Positions 61,416 to 64,000 of a DNA stretch of 64,000 bases are shown here, one piece after another (the stretch's first letter is position 1; each line of letters opens with the position of its first letter). Under the pieces are notes generated by a model. That model made no database searches. It worked only from the letters and a program-made list of their open reading frames with translations, and was not told the origin of the DNA. Where the stretch lies: contig JBQDEV010000010.1 of assembly GCA_052084925.1 (NCBI GenBank), positions 62,001 through 126,000 of the forward strand. The letters are read 5' to 3'. The position numbers and the translations under genes were made by a program. The stretch comes from CmP2 sp052084925 (GTDB lineage Bacteria; Actinomycetota; Actinomycetes; Actinomycetales; Micrococcaceae).

Positions 61416-61443
61416 TGTATAGCCTGAGAGACTTTGAAATCAA
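61416..61443 (-). promoter_or_regulatory. Promoter of lpd
   Basis: On the minus strand TTGATT (61438-61443), a 16-base spacer and TATACA (61416-61421) form a good housekeeping promoter, with a leader of about 70 bases. Confidence 0.7.
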
Positions 61444-61544
61444 CCTTATCTATGAATCGTGCGGATCGGCTACTTGCAACCACCGATGACACGCGGGCGA
61501 TTCACCGTCAATTCCAGCGTGTCGCCCGCGTATCGGCGGCATTA

Positions 61545-63167
61545 TTATGCGCTGATTTCGGCCCGCGCTGACAAGAAGGTGATCAGTGTGCGAACCATCA
61601 CTCCGGTTGCATCCTTCGGTGTGTATCCCCACGCCCCGGCCTCGTTGAAGGAGGGGCCCGCGATGTCGAGGTGGGCCCACGGGGTGGTTCCGACGAATTC
61701 GCGCAGGAACGCGGCCGCGGTCAGCATGCCGCCGAAACGGTCGCCCATATTCGAGATGTCAGCCACCGACGAGTCCAGCGAAGCACGCTGATTCGCCGGA
61801 ATGGGCATGGGCCAGATGTTCTCCCCGCTGGACTGGCCTGCGGCAACGAGTTCCTCCCGCAATGCGTCGTGACCCATCACACCGGTGGTGCGGTTGCCCA
61901 GAGCTACCATCTGAGCGCCGGTGAGTGTGGCGATGTCGATCACGGCGTCTGGCTCTTCCTGGCAGGCAGCAACGAGGGCATCTGCCATCACGACTCGACC
62001 TTCAGCGTCGGTGTTCAACACTTCCACCGTCTTGCCGCCGAACATGGTCAGCACATCTGAGGGGCGGATCGCGGTCGCGGAGGGCATGTTCTCTGCAACG
62101 GCCAGCCAGCCGGTCACCTTGATCGGCAGCTGGAGTCGGGCGACGGCCGCGACTACTGCGGCCACGGTGGCTGCGCCGGTCATGTCAGACTTCATGGTCA
62201 TCATCGACGCTGCGGGCTTCAGGGAAATGCCACCGGTGTCGAAGGTGATGCCTTTGCCGACCAGCGCGATGTGCCCCTGAGCATCGGCAGGGGAGTAGGC
62301 CATCCGCACGAGACGCGGAGGGCGGGATGAACCCTGACCGATGCCGAGAATTCCGCCGAAGCCCTCCTCCGCCAAGCGCTGCTCGTCCCAGACGGTGGTC
62401 TCGACGTCGAGATCCTTCACCAAATCGACCGCGGTGTCGGCCAATGAGGCTGGGAAGAGATGCGAGGGCGGGGTGTTGACGAAGTCCCGGGTCACTCGCA
62501 CAGCCTGAGCGACCGTCTCTGCCCGGCGAACGATGGTGTCTGCATCGTCAGCGGTTACTTCGGTGACGACATGAATATCGGCGACCGGTGATTTCGACGA
62601 GCCGGCGCTTTCGTTCTGCGACGCGGCATCCGTGTCAGCGTCGTTCGTGACTCCGTCCTTTTCCGGTGCAACGGAGCGGAAGGCGGTGAATGAGTAGGCA
62701 GCGATGGCTGCACCCTCCGCCACCGCGGCCAAACGCTCTTTCGTGTCAGCGGGTAGGGCAAGAGCCACCGACGTGAGACCTGCGAGGCTGCGAACAGCCG
62801 AGCCCGCGGCGCGTCGCAGATTCTCCGCGGCCACTTCACCCTCCGGTGAGTGGTCCACCTGAGGGGTGCCTTGTGCTGGACGATCCTTCGAGCCGACGCC
62901 GGTGAGAACCAGCACGTCGTAGGTGCTGTCTGCCGGTGCCGGGATCCGAACCACCTCATCTGCGGAACCGCGGACACCGAGGGCCGGTAGTACATCGGTG
63001 ATTCGCTTGCTCTCATTTTCGCTCAATACCGTGTTCTCGAGCAGACGTGGGCCTTCGTTGGTGGATTCCGTGGCCAGGACAAGTGCCTGGACTTCGGGAA
63101 CTCCGGAAGCAACGCGTAGGGTCGGACTGGTAGGAGTAATGAAGGTGGGAGATGACGCAGTGGTCAC
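61545..63167 (-). CDS. pepA: Leucyl aminopeptidase (M17 family)
   Basis: A 540-residue cytosolic metallo-exopeptidase. The two-metal site is visible in GKGITFDTGGISLKP and the NTDAEGR signature, with KSDMTGAATV and the DIATLTGA segment. The N-terminal domain is longer than usual, with a low-complexity insert (NDADTDAASQNESAGSSKSP). Two GTG starts are possible: 63176 and 63167. I prefer 63167 because AGGA is only one base from the first GTG but about 9 bases from the second. The gap to lpd is about 200 bases and holds the lpd promoter. Confidence 0.93.
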   Translation of the reverse strand: MTTASSPTFITPTSPTLRVASGVPEVQALVLATESTNEGPRLLENTVLSENESKRITDVLPALGVRGSADEVVRIPAPADSTYDVLVLTGVGSKDRPAQGTPQVDHSPEGEVAAENLRRAAGSAVRSLAGLTSVALALPADTKERLAAVAEGAAIAAYSFTAFRSVAPEKDGVTNDADTDAASQNESAGSSKSPVADIHVVTEVTADDADTIVRRAETVAQAVRVTRDFVNTPPSHLFPASLADTAVDLVKDLDVETTVWDEQRLAEEGFGGILGIGQGSSRPPRLVRMAYSPADAQGHIALVGKGITFDTGGISLKPAASMMTMKSDMTGAATVAAVVAAVARLQLPIKVTGWLAVAENMPSATAIRPSDVLTMFGGKTVEVLNTDAEGRVVMADALVAACQEEPDAVIDIATLTGAQMVALGNRTTGVMGHDALREELVAAGQSSGENIWPMPIPANQRASLDSSVADISNMGDRFGGMLTAAAFLREFVGTTPWAHLDIAGPSFNEAGAWGYTPKDATGVMVRTLITFLSARAEISA

Positions 63168-63300
63168 GTAGTTCACGTCCTTTTGAGAGTGAGTCAGCGG
63201 TGTGGGGTCGGTCCCATCCTAACGGGGTACGGAATACATTCCGGGCTAGAAGCCGTTGATAGTGAAAAGTGTGGAATGGCGTCCCAGAGGAGGAATCTCG

Positions 63301-64000
63301 GTGCAAGATCCCAGAATGCTGTTCAGGTTGCAGCCCGAAGGGCGGGAACTGCTCTCTGCCCAAGTCGATGGTGAGTCCCCGCTGCGCGGACTCGGCATGC
63401 TGGCGGTCTTCAGCGGTCATCTCGACGCTGGACATATCGCTCGCCAGGTCAACGACACCCTGCTGGAACGTCTCGACCATCAGCTCCTGGCCACTTTCGA
63501 CGCCGATCAGCTGGTGGACTACCGCTCCCGGCGTCCGCATATCACCTTCGACGGTCAGCGCTTCACGGATTTTCGTGCTCCAGAGCTGCAACTGCATCTG
63601 GTCAACGACGTGCTCGGCAATCCGTTCCTCCTGCTCTCCGGTCAAGAGCCCGATTATCAGTGGGAGCGGTTCGTCGCTTCCGTTCTGTTCCTTGTAGAAG
63701 AACTCGATGTACGTCTCGTGACCATGCTCGATGCCATGCCGCTGCCCGTGCCCCATACTCGTCCGTTGGGAGTCACAGCACACGGTAGCCGCGATGAGCT
63801 TGTCGCGGGCCTGAGCACTTGGTCACCGCAGGCTCGAATGCTTTCCGGGGTGAGCCAGTTGCTCGAGCTGCGGCTGGAAGAGGCCTCCTACGGCACGAGC
63901 GGTTACACGGTGCACGTGCCGCACTACCTGGCAGATGCCACCTATCCTCAGGCCGCTGTGTCTGCCCTCGAATATGCCGGTGCAGCTCTCGAGCTCATGC
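63301..64000 (+). CDS. PAC2 family protein, N-terminal part (3' end outside window)
   Basis: The GTG at 63301 is preceded by GGAGGAA, and the frame is open to the window end (233 residues seen). Segments such as FLLLSGQEPDYQWERFVASVLFLVEELDVRLVTMLDAMPLPVPHTRP and GVTAHGSRDEL match the PAC2 (proteasome-assembly-chaperone-like, Rv2125) family. The fold resembles nucleoside hydrolase or phosphorylase domains. Function in bacteria is not established; it is often near proteasome or cobalamin genes. It is divergent from pepA. Confidence 0.85.
   Translation, partial: MQDPRMLFRLQPEGRELLSAQVDGESPLRGLGMLAVFSGHLDAGHIARQVNDTLLERLDHQLLATFDADQLVDYRSRRPHITFDGQRFTDFRAPELQLHLVNDVLGNPFLLLSGQEPDYQWERFVASVLFLVEELDVRLVTMLDAMPLPVPHTRPLGVTAHGSRDELVAGLSTWSPQARMLSGVSQLLELRLEEASYGTSGYTVHVPHYLADATYPQAAVSALEYAGAALELM

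Overview
The window is a contiguous piece of core chromosome from a high-GC Gram-positive bacterium of the order Micrococcales (Actinomycetota), most likely near the Micrococcaceae. The evidence is mycothione reductase (mycothiol users), class II DAHP synthase beside a PknL-like kinase and an Rv2175c-type regulator, Wag31/DivIVA and SepF, polyphosphate glucokinase, and paired GlnA1/GlnA2 with GlnE. The MurE sequence lacks the DNPR motif of diaminopimelate-adding enzymes, which suggests lysine or another non-DAP diamino acid in the wall. The species cannot be named from the sequence. I see no prophage, insertion sequence, CRISPR array, rRNA or tRNA.

Layout. 1-7940: end of pyruvate carboxylase, mycothione reductase, acyl-CoA ligase, a small membrane protein and hydrolase pair, an acyltransferase, and aroG. 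7977-14965: PknL-like kinase, a secreted five-LysM lytic transglycosylase, the Rv2175c-like protein, a polyprenyl synthase, DNA polymerase IV and a DUF3040 protein. 15501-35561: the dcw cluster, all on the plus strand (mraZ, rsmH, ftsL, ftsI, murE, murF, mraY, murD, ftsW, murG, murC, ftsQ, ftsZ, pgeF, sepF, yggT, wag31), then lspA and an rluD-type gene. 35601-43000: dnaE, nrdR, ppgK, map, a 55-residue ORF and panB. 42881-47343: glnA2 and glnE. 47331-52002: a flavin-dependent oxidoreductase and the riboflavin operon ribH-ribBA-ribC-ribD (minus strand) behind an FMN riboswitch. 52369-57716: an unrecognised cysteine-rich protein, glnA1, an RDD protein, a DUF4191 protein and a degenerate kinase-like protein. 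57775-64000: a small membrane protein, sucB, lpd, pepA and the start of a PAC2-family gene.

How the genes work together. The dcw genes make lipid II and build the divisome, with mostly 4-base start/stop overlaps from rsmH to pgeF; a four-repeat MraZ operator overlaps the mraZ -10 box. GlnA1, GlnA2 and GlnE form the ammonium-assimilation module, and a GlnR-like operator lies upstream of glnA1. The riboflavin operon has an expression platform that appears to hide the ribD Shine-Dalgarno sequence in a hairpin. SucB and Lpd are subunits of 2-oxoacid dehydrogenase complexes.

The most useful non-obvious signals are: a recurrent leaderless start signature (TANNNT followed 6-9 bases later by ATG or GTG) at about ten genes; tandem NrdR-box-like sites before nrdR; the FMN-riboswitch sequestering stem; long hairpins that contain stop codons; two perfect inverted repeats in the gene-free stretch before mraZ; near-identical LysM modules; and the unrecognised 11-cysteine protein. 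Nothing here is clearly a new defence or mobile system; the window is mainly conserved housekeeping DNA.
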